Notes: generated from the sequence alone by a model not told the origin. A DNA stretch of 64,000 bases from Exiguobacterium sp. Helios (GCF_014524545.1 NZ_CP053557.1:1823501-1887500); one strand, 5' to 3'. Positions 42,536 through 52,017 are shown, counted from the first letter of the stretch. A program made the numbers and translations.

Positions 42536-43384
42536 ATGCAACACATTGCCGATTGGGAAGGTTACCGATTTGATTACCGGGACAGTGGAACCGGACCCGT
42601 CATTTTACTGATTCATGGCACACAGTCCGATTACCGGGAAGTCTATCACGTAGAACGATTGATTGAAGCCGGTTACCGGGTCATCGTCCCGTCTCGTCCG
42701 GGATACGGGAAAACACCGCTCCGTGTCGCCTCATCCCCCGGTGAGTTGGCTGCTTTTTACAAAAGATGGCTTGCTTCGCGACACATCGAGCAATATACGG
42801 TCTACGGGATTTCTGCCGGCGGACCGACAGCAATTGCGTTGGCAAGTAATAATGCGTCTGTCTGTTCACTCGTCCTTGCCTGTGCGATGACACACGAAAT
42901 CTCGCTTCCTTATCAGGCTTGGCTTGTCCAACCGCTCCTTCAACGTCCGTTGCAGCTCCTGCAATGGGTCTTATGGCATTACGTCAAAGATAAGTTGGTC
43001 AAGTTTCCGCAAGAAGCGTCTATGCGCATGGTCGAAATGACCAGTCTGTTGCAGCGTGACGAAATTCGACGTCAATTGAATGGAGTCGATCAACAATTGT
43101 TGTATCAAGTCGGACTGCAGAACGGACCGGGGCGGGGTGTCTTATTTGATTTGACGCAACAGATTGACCGACCGATCTTGCAAGCCATCCGCTGTCCGGT
43201 GCTGATCATCCATTCCAAGGCGGACCGGGCCGTTCCATTCGAACATGCCCTCTATGCCCGGCGTGCCATTGCCCATGCCCAGTTCATCGAGTCGGCAAGT
43301 CCCGGTCATTTGATTTGGATCGGTCCCTCCGCGCGTCACGATGAACGCATGATTGAACGTTTCATCTCCTTAAATCACTTGTAG
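42536..43384 (+). CDS. Alpha/beta hydrolase
   Basis: A 282-residue alpha/beta hydrolase. The HGTQSD oxyanion segment is at 27-32, nucleophile S93 in GISAGG, acid in HSKADRAVPF and His in SPGHL. The substrate is unknown. GATAGGAG precedes ATG 42536; the frame upstream to 42227 lies inside the divergent WYL gene and is not coding. Its last 15 bases overlap the end of a convergent gene. Confidence 0.88.
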   Translation: MQHIADWEGYRFDYRDSGTGPVILLIHGTQSDYREVYHVERLIEAGYRVIVPSRPGYGKTPLRVASSPGELAAFYKRWLASRHIEQYTVYGISAGGPTAIALASNNASVCSLVLACAMTHEISLPYQAWLVQPLLQRPLQLLQWVLWHYVKDKLVKFPQEASMRMVEMTSLLQRDEIRRQLNGVDQQLLYQVGLQNGPGRGVLFDLTQQIDRPILQAIRCPVLIIHSKADRAVPFEHALYARRAIAHAQFIESASPGHLIWIGPSARHDERMIERFISLNHL

Positions 43385-44038
43385 ACGAACACGAAGGTTC
43401 AGCTTTTCGTTCTCTTCCTCAATCGAGATGATGCCCCGTGCCGTCAGTTCTTCAATCGCCAGGCGTGTCCGTTCCAGGTTAAACCGTGCGTACCGGGCAA
43501 TCTCTGATATGCCCATCCGGCAGGACAGCTGGTTGGCCTTGATCTTCGAAGACGGTTTGGCGACGGAGCGTTGCAACAGACGCCAAAAAACCTGCCGGGC
43601 ATCATCGGATAACGCGTACGCGTTTTTTTTGATGACGGGCGGCACATAACGGATATCTTCCCGAATACGTCGAATCAGATAGAGACTCAACCAATCCTCC
43701 ACGTCGGCTTGAATCCGGAAAAACTCAAACCACCATAACTGATCGAGTGCTTCTGCTTCGTCCTGCCGTAATGCCCAGGATGGCGGGATCTCATCAAACT
43801 CTTCATCGAGAAAATCTTCATAGTCCAGAGCGGTTTCATATAAAACCTGGGGCGGGATCCGGTCGAGTGTTTCCCGCTTTTGGTATAAATCAAAACTCAT
43901 CCGCCGGAAGTGTTCGACTGAACCGGCGACCTGACTGAGTTGCATCAATTGTTTGGTAATCAGACGGGCGAGACCGTCCAGCTCAAGTTGAATGGCATAT
44001 AAGTGTTTTTCAAGGGCAATTAACGTACTTCGTTCCAT
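43370..44038 (-). CDS. Hypothetical protein with probable C-terminal winged helix
   Basis: A 222-residue soluble, mostly helical protein that I do not recognise. The last 60 residues (KANQLSCRMGISEIARYARFNLERTRLAIEELTARGIISIEE) look like a winged helix-turn-helix with a beta wing, so a transcription regulator is possible. The middle is rich in acidic and aromatic residues (YEDFLDEEFDEIPPSW). Its 3' end overlaps the convergent hydrolase by 15 bases. Confidence 0.65.
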   Translation of the reverse strand: MERSTLIALEKHLYAIQLELDGLARLITKQLMQLSQVAGSVEHFRRMSFDLYQKRETLDRIPPQVLYETALDYEDFLDEEFDEIPPSWALRQDEAEALDQLWWFEFFRIQADVEDWLSLYLIRRIREDIRYVPPVIKKNAYALSDDARQVFWRLLQRSVAKPSSKIKANQLSCRMGISEIARYARFNLERTRLAIEELTARGIISIEEENEKLNLRVRLQVI

Positions 44039-44234
44039 CAGACAGTTCCTCCTCTGTTCCTGGCATACTTCTAGTCTTTTTCCGCAAATCGGACATTCAA
44101 AACCAACCTCTATTTCTTTACTCCTCTACGGTGTCTTTCTCTTCTTCAACCGGGTTTATCTCCCAAATAAATGGGGAATATTTTGGGGCAGCGTATCGTC
44201 GACATGTAAACGATTCAATCGGAGGTGGAACAAC

Positions 44235-44564
44235 GTGTTACAGTCTAAGAAACGAACGGAGCGAAAGTGGCGGCAACGCACGACACGGAATCATATTCTG
44301 CAATTGGAACACTTGTACAAAACGCATCCCGCCCGACCGACGACACAGACAAAGATTGTTTTTCCACAATTGTTAGAAGATGCCATTCGAAGCGGGCGGC
44401 TGGTGACGGTCCGTTATCTCGACCAGGGAACCGAGACCGCATTGATGGGAACGGTTACCGCTCTTTTTCACGCCCGCGGAATCATTGAAATCAAGACATC
44501 AACCGGTTTACAGCGTCATATTCCGTTCGATGAGGTAATGGATTTACGTGAATCGCTCCAATAG
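44235..44564 (+). CDS. YolD-like protein
   Basis: A 109-residue protein. The C-terminal part (SGRLVTVRYLDQG, GTVTALFHARGIIEIKT, HIPFDEVMDL) fits the YolD family pattern, small proteins often found next to UmuC-type polymerases or alone in Bacillales. Here no polymerase is adjacent. The start is GTG 44235, six bases after GGAGGTGG; the open frame upstream has no site. The family call is moderately sure. Confidence 0.65.
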   Translation: MLQSKKRTERKWRQRTTRNHILQLEHLYKTHPARPTTQTKIVFPQLLEDAIRSGRLVTVRYLDQGTETALMGTVTALFHARGIIEIKTSTGLQRHIPFDEVMDLRESLQ

Positions 44565-44591
44565 AAGATCCATAAAAAATGATCCTGTATA

Positions 44592-44637
44592 GACGAACAA
44601 AGGATGACGGATTCAAATCCGTCACCCTTTGTTCGTC
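44592..44637. terminator. Long hairpin between convergent genes
   Basis: GACGAACAAAGG-x-TGACGGATT pairs with AATCCGTCA-x-CCTTTGTTCGTC, 21 pairs with one A/C mismatch that becomes G-U in minus-strand RNA. The T-run is poor on both sides. It probably acts as terminator for the convergent genes, but is longer than the others in the window. Confidence 0.6.
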
Positions 44638-44680
44638 GAAAAATTGACACTGTTGCCAGTCCCTGTTTAACCGACGCTTC

Positions 44681-45142
44681 TTATTTTTTATCCAACTTGA
44701 CGTTTTGGTCAGCCGGTAAGGTCGTCGTCGTTTCTTCCTCTTCGAGTTTCGGAACACCTGCACCGTATTCTGTCGTCTCATCTTCGACATAAGAAGCGGC
44801 AAACGCCGGATTCAGTAAGTCAGATTTTGAGCCGACGATGACAATCCGGCCATGGCGAACTTCCTCTTCCAAATCTTCTGCTACATCCTTTGTCATTCCG
44901 AGTTCCGACAACTGGGCAATGCGGTCTTTTCGGTTGCTGCGGACTGTCGACATCAATGTCTCAAAAAATGATTTTTTTGTTACACGATACGCCAACGTCT
45001 GAGTGTCATTGGCAATCCGTTCCGCCAATTCTTCATCCTTCGCAAAGATGTAAATTTGTTTATTCGAATAGCCGCTTGACTTCAAGCTTGTCACTTCTGC
45101 GTCCACCGCCGTCATGTTTCGTACGATTCTTGTTTCAATCAT
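44681..45142 (-). CDS. General stress protein 17M-like (YflT family)
   Basis: A 153-residue protein with the GSP17M/YflT fold over about residues 1-105: ETRIVRNMTAVDAEVTSLKSSGY, QIYIFAKDEELAERIA, LSELGMTKDVAEDLEEEVRHGRIVIVG. B. subtilis relatives are induced by SigB under stress; their molecular role is unknown. The C-terminal 40 residues are acidic, Thr-rich and probably disordered. ATG 45142 follows GAAGGAGAGG. A SigB-type promoter lies upstream, which fits the family. Confidence 0.88.
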   Translation of the reverse strand: MIETRIVRNMTAVDAEVTSLKSSGYSNKQIYIFAKDEELAERIANDTQTLAYRVTKKSFFETLMSTVRSNRKDRIAQLSELGMTKDVAEDLEEEVRHGRIVIVGSKSDLLNPAFAASYVEDETTEYGAGVPKLEEEETTTTLPADQNVKLDKK

Positions 45143-45193
45143 CCTGTTTCCTCTCCTTCATGCGAGCCAACGATCTACTCTCGATATAAAGTT

Positions 45194-45218
45194 ATTCCCG
45201 AAACATAATGAATAAAAC
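45194..45218 (-). promoter_or_regulatory. SigB-type promoter of the general stress gene
   Basis: On the minus strand GTTTTA (45213-45218), a 13-base spacer and GGGAAT (45194-45199), a good match to the SigB consensus, about 50 bases before the start codon. Confidence 0.75.
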
Positions 45219-45236
45219 ATGAAACTGAAAAACGGC

Positions 45237-46919
45237 TTAAACAGCTTTCCGAAGACCCGAAGGAGAGCGACGTCTCAGATATATCAACAAACCAACTAAA
45301 ACACATAGTCCGACTTGCGGAATGATCGTCTCATACGTCGGATAAATCCCTACCCAAGGCAATGACGGGATGTATGACATGACATGGATCGGCAAGAGGC
45401 CCGTAATTTGCAAGGCATGCAGACTGGCACCTAATATTTTGAACGCCATGAGATAAATCAATCCGGTCGCTCCTATAAAGAGCCGGTTGATTGGTAAACG
45501 TACCCCTAAATAAATGACAGCAAGCGAAAGAAGTCCGATGAGCGCAATTGCCAGCACGATCCCTCCAGCTAAAGCAGTCGATGTCATGGCGGGCGCCATG
45601 CCGACATAAAACAGCAGCGTCTCGGCCCCTTCCCGGAAAATCGTCAAAAAGCTGACGGCAAACAAAGACCGTCCCGCCAGATTCAGTGCCAGTTCCGTTT
45701 GCCGTGAAGCAACCGCCGTTTTCGAATGTAACCACGAACCGACGAGCAGCATCATCAATACTGCGGCCAGTCCGGTCCATCCTTCAATCTGCTCCCGTCC
45801 GACAGCAGCAAGTGCCGTTGAAAAGAACTGTTGGATGATCAGGGCCAGTGCTCCACTCGCGAATAAACCACATAATGCCCCACTCCAAATCATCCGTTCG
45901 CCTGTCACCTTGGCTTTTCGGGTAAAGGCAACGAGCGCGCTGATGATCAGCAAGGCTTCCAGCCCTTCCCGCAACATGACGAGCATCGCATCGACAAACG
46001 AATACGTCGTTTTCTGCGCTAACACTTCAAGTGACGTGATGATCGGGGCCAGGTCAGTCCGGGTGGAAGCCATCGTCGTTTCATCTAAACGCGACAACAG
46101 AACGGGTACATCCGATTCAATCGTCGTATACAGAGAACTGCTCCGGGTCCGGACTTCCCCTTCCCCGCTCGGCCAACGTTCGATAAAGGTCGTCAGCGTT
46201 TTCTCCGCCGCCGGGACGTCCTGATTCGCGAGTTGCTGATCCGCTTGTTTCAGTAACGCCGTCAACTCGACGAGACCCGTCTGTTTCGCGGCTTTCACCG
46301 TATCCCCTTTTAGAAAAGAACGGATACTGGCGTCAAACTGATCCAGTGCCTGATTCAGCTCCGACGGATCAAATGTTTCACGGGCCAAAGCAATCCGGAT
46401 TGCGGACAGTCCCATCTCGACCTGACCGTAGTGCCCGATGCTCGTCTCCCGGACGACTGTTTCCCGGTCCGTCCAGGCTGTCAGCAATTCCGACTGCAAC
46501 TGCTGACGCTCGGACATGTCAGTGGCCGTTCTCAGTTGCTTCGTTAGAGTGAACAGTTCTTTTAACCGTTTTTTAGCGGCTGAATCGTCCTTCGGCTGTT
46601 TGGTTTTTTCCAGCGCCCGGACCGCAGTCGACAATTCCGTCAATTGCTGCTTGACGGCAGGCAAAGCGGTTTGCTGCTTGACGGCTGTCAACTTCTGCTC
46701 GATGTTCTGTTGTTCGGCAGAAGCCGGCAACCGGTCGACCTGCTGTTCAAGCGTCGCGAGCGTTGTCTGTAAGCTGCTCCGGTCACCGTCGTTGACCGCT
46801 GACAAAGCTTGACCGATTAAAACATACAGGTCATCGGTTTTCGCATCGGCATGAACGACCGGCATCCCGATCGTCGTGCAGAGAAGCACCGGTAAAAAGA
46901 AATTAAGCAAAAAGCGCAT
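45237..46919 (-). CDS. efeU: EfeU/FTR1 family iron permease
   Basis: A 560-residue ferrous-iron permease. A signal peptide (cleavage near VHA-DA) is followed by a helical extracytoplasmic domain of about 300 residues rich in Gln and Leu, then seven membrane segments. The two FTR1 iron-transfer motifs REGLE and REGAE are present in helices 1 and 4. Firmicute EfeU proteins commonly carry the extra N-terminal domain. I chose ATG 46919, though a GTG at 46922 has better spacing from AAGGAGG; both lie inside the end of efeB, so translation is coupled. Confidence 0.92.
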   Translation of the reverse strand: MRFLLNFFLPVLLCTTIGMPVVHADAKTDDLYVLIGQALSAVNDGDRSSLQTTLATLEQQVDRLPASAEQQNIEQKLTAVKQQTALPAVKQQLTELSTAVRALEKTKQPKDDSAAKKRLKELFTLTKQLRTATDMSERQQLQSELLTAWTDRETVVRETSIGHYGQVEMGLSAIRIALARETFDPSELNQALDQFDASIRSFLKGDTVKAAKQTGLVELTALLKQADQQLANQDVPAAEKTLTTFIERWPSGEGEVRTRSSSLYTTIESDVPVLLSRLDETTMASTRTDLAPIITSLEVLAQKTTYSFVDAMLVMLREGLEALLIISALVAFTRKAKVTGERMIWSGALCGLFASGALALIIQQFFSTALAAVGREQIEGWTGLAAVLMMLLVGSWLHSKTAVASRQTELALNLAGRSLFAVSFLTIFREGAETLLFYVGMAPAMTSTALAGGIVLAIALIGLLSLAVIYLGVRLPINRLFIGATGLIYLMAFKILGASLHALQITGLLPIHVMSYIPSLPWVGIYPTYETIIPQVGLCVLVGLLIYLRRRSPSGLRKAV

Positions 46920-48144
46920 CACCGATGTAGCCTCCTTTTTGAATTCCGCCGAAACAGGCGAAAACAGCACTGCCACGATGGGTAATGTATTCATTTAAAC
47001 GGTCGGACGCTGCTAACCGTCTCTGAATGGTGATGAACTGCTCCGGTGACCGTTGATACGATAGAAACAGTAAGCCGGCATCGAGGGCACCGGTCGTTTC
47101 GTGAATCCCGGCCTGGTAGGAATAGGAGCGGCGTAACAGTTGTTCTTTTCCTGATCCGTGAGCGACTGCTGTGTGCGAGTCACTTGGAAGTTGTGCTTCA
47201 CCGTGCGCCGTCCGTTTGCTTGGTGTCACCGCTGCAAATTCCTCTTTCGACCCAAGCGGGGCACCGGATGCGCGTTCGCGGCCAAACGTCCGCTCCTGTT
47301 CTTTCAGGATCGTCCGGTCCCATACCTCAAGATGCATCTGGATCCGGCGGACGACCAGGAAACTGCCGTTCGTCAACCAGGGTGAACCGTCCTGCCACTG
47401 GTAAAAGAGGTGTTGTTTTCGGACAGCGTCCTGCGTGCCGTCCGGATTACCGGTCCCGTCCTTGAATCCGAACAGATTCCTTGGTGTCCCCCCTGCCGCA
47501 TCCGCGGCCTTGGAGCGTTGAAAACCGGCTTGCGTCCAGCGGATCTTAACGATACCGCGACCAATCCGGGTCAAATTCCGTAACGCATGAAACACGACTT
47601 GTTGATCGTCGGCACAAATCTGGACGACGAGGTCTCCGCCCGCCCATTGCGGGTCCAGTTGATCGAGATCAAAGACCGGCAACTCCCGGAGCAGCTTAGG
47701 ACGTTTATGACCAATCCCGAATCGGTCCTTGGCAAATAAACTGTGACCGCAACCGAATGTAAACGTCAGGTGGCCCGCTGACAGCCCTTCCGCCTCTCCT
47801 GTATCTTCCGGAGGAACATAGGCACTGTCCGCGTCGCCGAGCGGTAATCCGGCTGTCAGTCGGGCGCATGCCCGCGTCCAACGTTTCAACAGATCAATCA
47901 ATTCATCGCGCCGGGTCGTCTGGACATCAAAGGCGACCACCTGGACGTGGTTTTGAGGCGGTGTCAGGATACCCGCCTGATACTTGCCGTAGAACGGGAC
48001 TTGATCTGTCGCCTGAGCCGTCAGGGCACGGGGTAAAAACCGTTCGAGTCCACTTGCGTAAAGAGCGGCTCCGAGCCCGGTCAGTCCCGCGACTTTCAGG
48101 ACGTCACGCCGGGTGACCCCTGCTTCTAAAGTAGTCCGTGTCAT
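46903..48144 (-). CDS. efeB: EfeB deferrochelatase/Dyp-type peroxidase
   Basis: A 413-residue Dyp-type heme peroxidase. It starts with a Tat signal, TRRDVLK at 11-17, then a hydrophobic stretch, so it is exported folded with its heme. The GFKDGTGNP motif marks the GXXDG distal heme site; R and H residues of the DyP family follow. EfeB oxidises Fe2+ or extracts iron for EfeO and EfeU. It lies between efeO and efeU, with three bases to efeO and overlap with efeU. No tat genes are in the window. Confidence 0.93.
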   Translation of the reverse strand: MTRTTLEAGVTRRDVLKVAGLTGLGAALYASGLERFLPRALTAQATDQVPFYGKYQAGILTPPQNHVQVVAFDVQTTRRDELIDLLKRWTRACARLTAGLPLGDADSAYVPPEDTGEAEGLSAGHLTFTFGCGHSLFAKDRFGIGHKRPKLLRELPVFDLDQLDPQWAGGDLVVQICADDQQVVFHALRNLTRIGRGIVKIRWTQAGFQRSKAADAAGGTPRNLFGFKDGTGNPDGTQDAVRKQHLFYQWQDGSPWLTNGSFLVVRRIQMHLEVWDRTILKEQERTFGRERASGAPLGSKEEFAAVTPSKRTAHGEAQLPSDSHTAVAHGSGKEQLLRRSYSYQAGIHETTGALDAGLLFLSYQRSPEQFITIQRRLAASDRLNEYITHRGSAVFACFGGIQKGGYIGDALFA

Positions 48145-48147
48145 CGA

Positions 48148-48978
48148 TCAGCCCTCCAGTACGATACCCATCTTCGAGAGCGGTTCCGCCAGCTCGTTGA
48201 TGGCTTGACTCAATTGTTTGACATCTGATTTGGACAACTCGGTATAGAGCACGTATCCGTCTTCTTTCTTTTTCGCTTCCAATAATCCGTTAACATCAGC
48301 AAAGCGGGCCGCAATCTCTTTCGACAGGGCAGCATCCTGTTTTTTCAGAGCCGGATTTAACAATTGATAAATTTTTTCCGCACCTTGGACGTTGGCTGCA
48401 AAGTCATACAGATCGGTATGCGAATACCGGTCTTCTTCCCCTGTGACTTTTGACGTCGAGACTTCGTTTAAAAGATCAGTCGCACCGGTAACCAACAGTT
48501 CCGGCGTCACCTCGACCGTCTCGACTTTCGCCCGGAGCAGATGGACATCTTTCATCAATTGGTCGGCATACTCTTCGTATCCTTTTGTCGTACCTTTTTC
48601 AAACAAGCCCTGTTCGATCCGGTGGTAGCCACCCCACTCCGACGTTTTGACGTCCCCTTCACGGGCATCGATTTTCGGATCGAGGTCTCCGAATACTTCC
48701 GCGATCGGTTCCGCCCGCTCATAATGCATCCGCGTTGGCGCATAAAGTGCTTTCGCCCGTTCCAAGTCCCCGTCTTTGACAGCTGTCGTGAACGCTTGCG
48801 TCTGCTTCGTGAACTGTTCCAGTTCCGCAATCGCATATGTCCGGTAATCAGCAACGACTTGCTCGAATTGATTCGGCTTGGCTGCTGCCGGTTTAGTCGT
48901 CGCGGGTTGTTCATTACAGGCTGCCAGTAAAGCCGTCATGGATAAGAGACCGATTGTCAGTGTTTTTTTATGTCGCAT
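48148..48978 (-). CDS. efeO: EfeO-like iron-binding lipoprotein
   Basis: A 276-residue lipoprotein with lipobox LLAAC and Cys21, followed by the EfeM/EfeO (peptidase_M75-like) helical domain: FTTAVKDGDLERAKALYAPTRMHYERAEPIAEVF, DLDPKIDAREGD and the metal-binding HRIEQGLF segment containing HxxE. It lacks the N-terminal cupredoxin domain of E. coli EfeO. It is the first gene of the operon, under a Fur box. ATG 48978 follows AGGGGGAA; an ATG 12 codons upstream is less likely. Confidence 0.92.
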   Translation of the reverse strand: MRHKKTLTIGLLSMTALLAACNEQPATTKPAAAKPNQFEQVVADYRTYAIAELEQFTKQTQAFTTAVKDGDLERAKALYAPTRMHYERAEPIAEVFGDLDPKIDAREGDVKTSEWGGYHRIEQGLFEKGTTKGYEEYADQLMKDVHLLRAKVETVEVTPELLVTGATDLLNEVSTSKVTGEEDRYSHTDLYDFAANVQGAEKIYQLLNPALKKQDAALSKEIAARFADVNGLLEAKKKEDGYVLYTELSKSDVKQLSQAINELAEPLSKMGIVLEG

Positions 48979-49025
48979 AAATGGTTCCCCCTGATGATTA
49001 AGTAAGTTCATCAATTAGTATAGTC

Positions 49026-49044
49026 GATAATGATAATCGTTATC
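49026..49044 (-). promoter_or_regulatory. Fur box before efeO
   Basis: GATAATGATAATCGTTATC differs by one base from the classical 19-mer GATAATGATAATCATTATC, and contains the 7-1-7 unit TGATAATCGTTATCA. It lies 48-66 bases before efeO, so iron-replete Fur should repress efeO-efeB-efeU. Confidence 0.9.
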
Positions 49045-49052
49045 AATATATT

Positions 49053-49107
49053 TCAATAAAAAAATCCTCCCCTCCAGACACGGTCCGCAGGCAGAAGATT
49101 TTAAATG
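49053..49107 (-). terminator. Probable terminator after the DUF2339 gene
   Basis: On the minus strand an imperfect AAATCTTCTGCC/GGGGAGGATTT stem encloses a long loop and ends in seven T. Confidence 0.5.
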
Positions 49108-49109
49108 AT

Positions 49110-50774
49110 TCAAGACTCCCGTTTTTTGAAATACGTCCGCGAAATGATAAAGGCGACGATTCCGAAGCCGATGAACACAAACGCTTTTTGAATCAACGAC
49201 AAGAATGACAAATCAAACAGCAACAGTTTGAAGGCACTGACCGACAGCAACAGCAGACCCGACAGACGCCAAGCCGCCGCTGCACGGATGCGGCCAATCG
49301 CTACAAGAACAAACGATAACAGGATGTAGGCGACAGACAACGTCGTACTCCGGTCCGTTTGATCAAGCATAGCGTAAAACGGCAGTTCCATCACGATCAG
49401 CGTATAGGTCACGAACACACCGGCCGCTGCAAAAAACAGAACGATTTGCCAATACTTTTTCCACATCGCTTCCCCGTGTGTCCGGACGAGCAAGACGATG
49501 AAGGCTGTCGTTGCGAGCGTCAGACCGAATACGGCGACGGCATACGACCGGTCGTTGAATCGATACGTCTCATACGTTCCAATCGTATACAGGACGAACA
49601 TCACGTATACGACAATTCCGAAAAAGCGTTGATGCGGCACTTCCTGCCGCTTGATGAACCACAATCCGGCAATCATAAGAGCATAGAGGAGTGAACGGAA
49701 TTGATCACCGAAACTCAGCGGATCGACCGGAATCTGCGAAATCGCAAACAGGATGGCAACATGTCCGACACCGTTTTGCCACGCCTCCTTCGTTTGATTC
49801 GCGACGGCGTAAGCGATGAGTGCAAACAGAACCGCGAGTCCGTAAGCAAACGGCCAGTCGACTACGGACAGGCTAAGCAGAACGAATCCGCCCGCTATCC
49901 AGCTCGGGTAATTGTAGGTGATCGGAAGTTTCGTCCCGACGTAAGCGAGACCAAGATAGGCGATGAAGGATGCCCCGAGTAAAGTGATTTCGTCAATCAA
50001 GGGACGTGTCTCAAAATTGACGGTGAGACTGCCGAAGATAAGGGCCAGGAAAAAGATCCCGGCAGTAACCGGGTACGCTTTGACCGCCTGCAGACGAAGG
50101 ATAGCAAACACTAAAGCGGTAAATAACAGGACTTCGTACAGTAAAAATAAGAAGACGTTCGGCTCATCCGTTAACTGGAGAAACGGCAATAAAAAGCCGG
50201 TAATCGAGACTAACACGAGTAACGCCGTCGAGCGCATCCACAACATCAATCCGTAAGCGATGGCGAGCACGACGATTTCCAGGAAAAAAGCCAACAACGG
50301 CGGATAAAATTGATATAAGGCCATACCGGCAAATAAGGCGGACAAGGAAACGATTGTCCCGGTCGCGACCAGTCCGACGCCGAGATCCCGTCGTTTTTTC
50401 TCATACTGGAACTCTCCCAGTGCCATGACGAGTAAGCCGATGACGACTCCACTCCCAATCCGGACGGCTGGACTGATTAGTCCCGCTAACGACGCGTAGG
50501 AAAATAGAAAAATCGCTCCGATGGCGGCAAAAATCGCCCCGATTCGCGGCAGCCAGACCGTCGCCAGGACATTTTCCCACTCATCCCGCGTCCGCGCTTG
50601 TTTTATGACCGGTGACCGGGTCTTCTTGACGAAAGCAGGCCGGACGGCAGGTCGCGCGACGGAAGAGACCGGTTCCGGTTGTGATTCTTTCGCCGGCTGA
50701 CGTTCCAACTGATCGACGCGTGCTTTTAATCGGACGATTTCCTGCTCCAGCTGTTCCAGTCGTTTTTCATCCAT
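49110..50774 (-). CDS. DUF2339 multi-pass membrane protein
   Basis: A 554-residue protein with an N-terminal coiled coil (about residues 3-30, EKRLEQLEQEIVRLKARVDQLERQ), a Pro/Ser/Arg-rich linker and about 15 membrane helices from residue 75 to the end. The segment WENVLATVWLPRIGAIFAAIGAIFLF is the DUF2339 hallmark. The function of the family is unknown. ATG 50774 follows AAAGGAGTGG. It is a single gene. Confidence 0.88.
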   Translation of the reverse strand: MDEKRLEQLEQEIVRLKARVDQLERQPAKESQPEPVSSVARPAVRPAFVKKTRSPVIKQARTRDEWENVLATVWLPRIGAIFAAIGAIFLFSYASLAGLISPAVRIGSGVVIGLLVMALGEFQYEKKRRDLGVGLVATGTIVSLSALFAGMALYQFYPPLLAFFLEIVVLAIAYGLMLWMRSTALLVLVSITGFLLPFLQLTDEPNVFLFLLYEVLLFTALVFAILRLQAVKAYPVTAGIFFLALIFGSLTVNFETRPLIDEITLLGASFIAYLGLAYVGTKLPITYNYPSWIAGGFVLLSLSVVDWPFAYGLAVLFALIAYAVANQTKEAWQNGVGHVAILFAISQIPVDPLSFGDQFRSLLYALMIAGLWFIKRQEVPHQRFFGIVVYVMFVLYTIGTYETYRFNDRSYAVAVFGLTLATTAFIVLLVRTHGEAMWKKYWQIVLFFAAAGVFVTYTLIVMELPFYAMLDQTDRSTTLSVAYILLSFVLVAIGRIRAAAAWRLSGLLLLSVSAFKLLLFDLSFLSLIQKAFVFIGFGIVAFIISRTYFKKRES

Positions 50775-50897
50775 TTCTTTACCACTCCTTTCGAGAGAAT
50801 GCATTCGAGGTTGTCATTATTTTACACGACTTTTTAATCGATTCCCAATTCTTTAAAATTTCGAACATTCCTCATTCTTTTATCACGTCCGTGCCAT

Positions 50898-50932
50898 GAA
50901 AAAACCGATGAAGCGGAAGGCTTCACCGGTCA
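50898..50932 (-). terminator. Rho-independent terminator
   Basis: On the minus strand ACCGGTGAAGC pairs with GCTTCATCGGT, followed by six T. It ends the SH3/C39 gene. Confidence 0.88.
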
Positions 50933-50937
50933 ATCGA

Positions 50938-52017
50938 TTAACGGACGGATAATGCGTACTGTCCTGTCGTATTGTAAACGGACGTAAATTGTGAACGGCT
51001 AACCGTGTATTTTCCACGGTATGGATCCGACACAGTAAACGCGCTGCTTGAGACACCTGTCACGAGCATGACGTGGTAGTTGCGGTAGCCGGTAAACGTT
51101 TTACCATCCGGCTTGATCCATGAGAAGTAGCCGTACGGATTTTTGAAATCAACGGTTGCCCAGACGATGACCGGGTTGCCGCTACGGATTTCACTTTCGA
51201 TTTTGCTGACTCCTTGTTTGGAGATATCAACAGCGCCACTCCGGTATTTTTTCGCGAGCGGCAGGATGCCTTTCGGGTAAATGCCCCAGTTTTTATAGTA
51301 ATCGAGCGTTCCTGCCGGATTACCGGTAAACATTTTTTCGGGATCTGCCCAGTAATACTTGCCGTTTTTATAAGTGGCGTTTGCCATGCTTTTCGGCATT
51401 TGGTTATATAAAGAAGAGGCAGAAACTGCTTTCTTTTTATATTCGAGTGCCATTTTCAGTGAAACGAACTCACAGCCTGACGGATATCCGAGTGTGTATT
51501 GATTGTAATACGGGACGTTTAATTGTTTCGATGAACTGCTTGGTGCTGTTTTCGTCAAATACTGTGTCGATACATAACGGTAACTGCCATTGTACAAAAT
51601 ACGTGTCCAGCTGCCGGTTGTCCCGTAAGATGCCACCTTTACGCCTTTATTCAATTGCGTGACGGTTTTTGCTGTTAAGCTTGGAGAAGTTCTGACATTC
51701 AGCGTGCCAACCGTCGTATAACGTGCACCGGTCGATGTATACTTCGATGTCGTAGAGGTACGGACATAATCTTTGTGTATGTAGCCCGGTTTTGATTTGT
51801 ACGTGATTTTATACCAACTGCCGGACGTCCCGTTCGAAGTATAGACAGCTCCTTTAGTGATGTTCCCCAGGATTTTACTTGTTGTCGATGGTTTTTCACG
51901 AACGCGCAACACATCTGTCGTGACCGTCAACTTCGTGGCTGCTTCTGCAATGAGCGATGGACTGAACACACCGAACAAAACACCTGCCAGAATGATGGAC
52001 GTAATGATTTTTTTCAT
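50938..52017 (-). CDS. Secreted SH3-domain protein with C39-like peptidase domain
   Basis: A 359-residue secreted protein. A signal peptide (about 1-26, ending AEA-AT) is followed by two bacterial SH3 domains (about 30-82 and 98-150; repeated LRVREKPS / LNVRTSPS pattern), then a C39-like family 2 domain (about 160-359). The catalytic Cys is in YPSGCEFVSLKMAL and the His in NYHVMLVTGV, with SDPYRGKY after it. SH3 domains should hold it to the cell wall. The target peptide is unknown. ATG 52017 follows AAGGGGG. Confidence 0.88.
   Translation of the reverse strand: MKKIITSIILAGVLFGVFSPSLIAEAATKLTVTTDVLRVREKPSTTSKILGNITKGAVYTSNGTSGSWYKITYKSKPGYIHKDYVRTSTTSKYTSTGARYTTVGTLNVRTSPSLTAKTVTQLNKGVKVASYGTTGSWTRILYNGSYRYVSTQYLTKTAPSSSSKQLNVPYYNQYTLGYPSGCEFVSLKMALEYKKKAVSASSLYNQMPKSMANATYKNGKYYWADPEKMFTGNPAGTLDYYKNWGIYPKGILPLAKKYRSGAVDISKQGVSKIESEIRSGNPVIVWATVDFKNPYGYFSWIKPDGKTFTGYRNYHVMLVTGVSSSAFTVSDPYRGKYTVSRSQFTSVYNTTGQYALSVR

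Noticed and set aside
45331-45780. 149-codon frame inside efeU
   Set aside because: A shadow of the FTR1 region in another frame; the real frame has REGLE and REGAE motifs.
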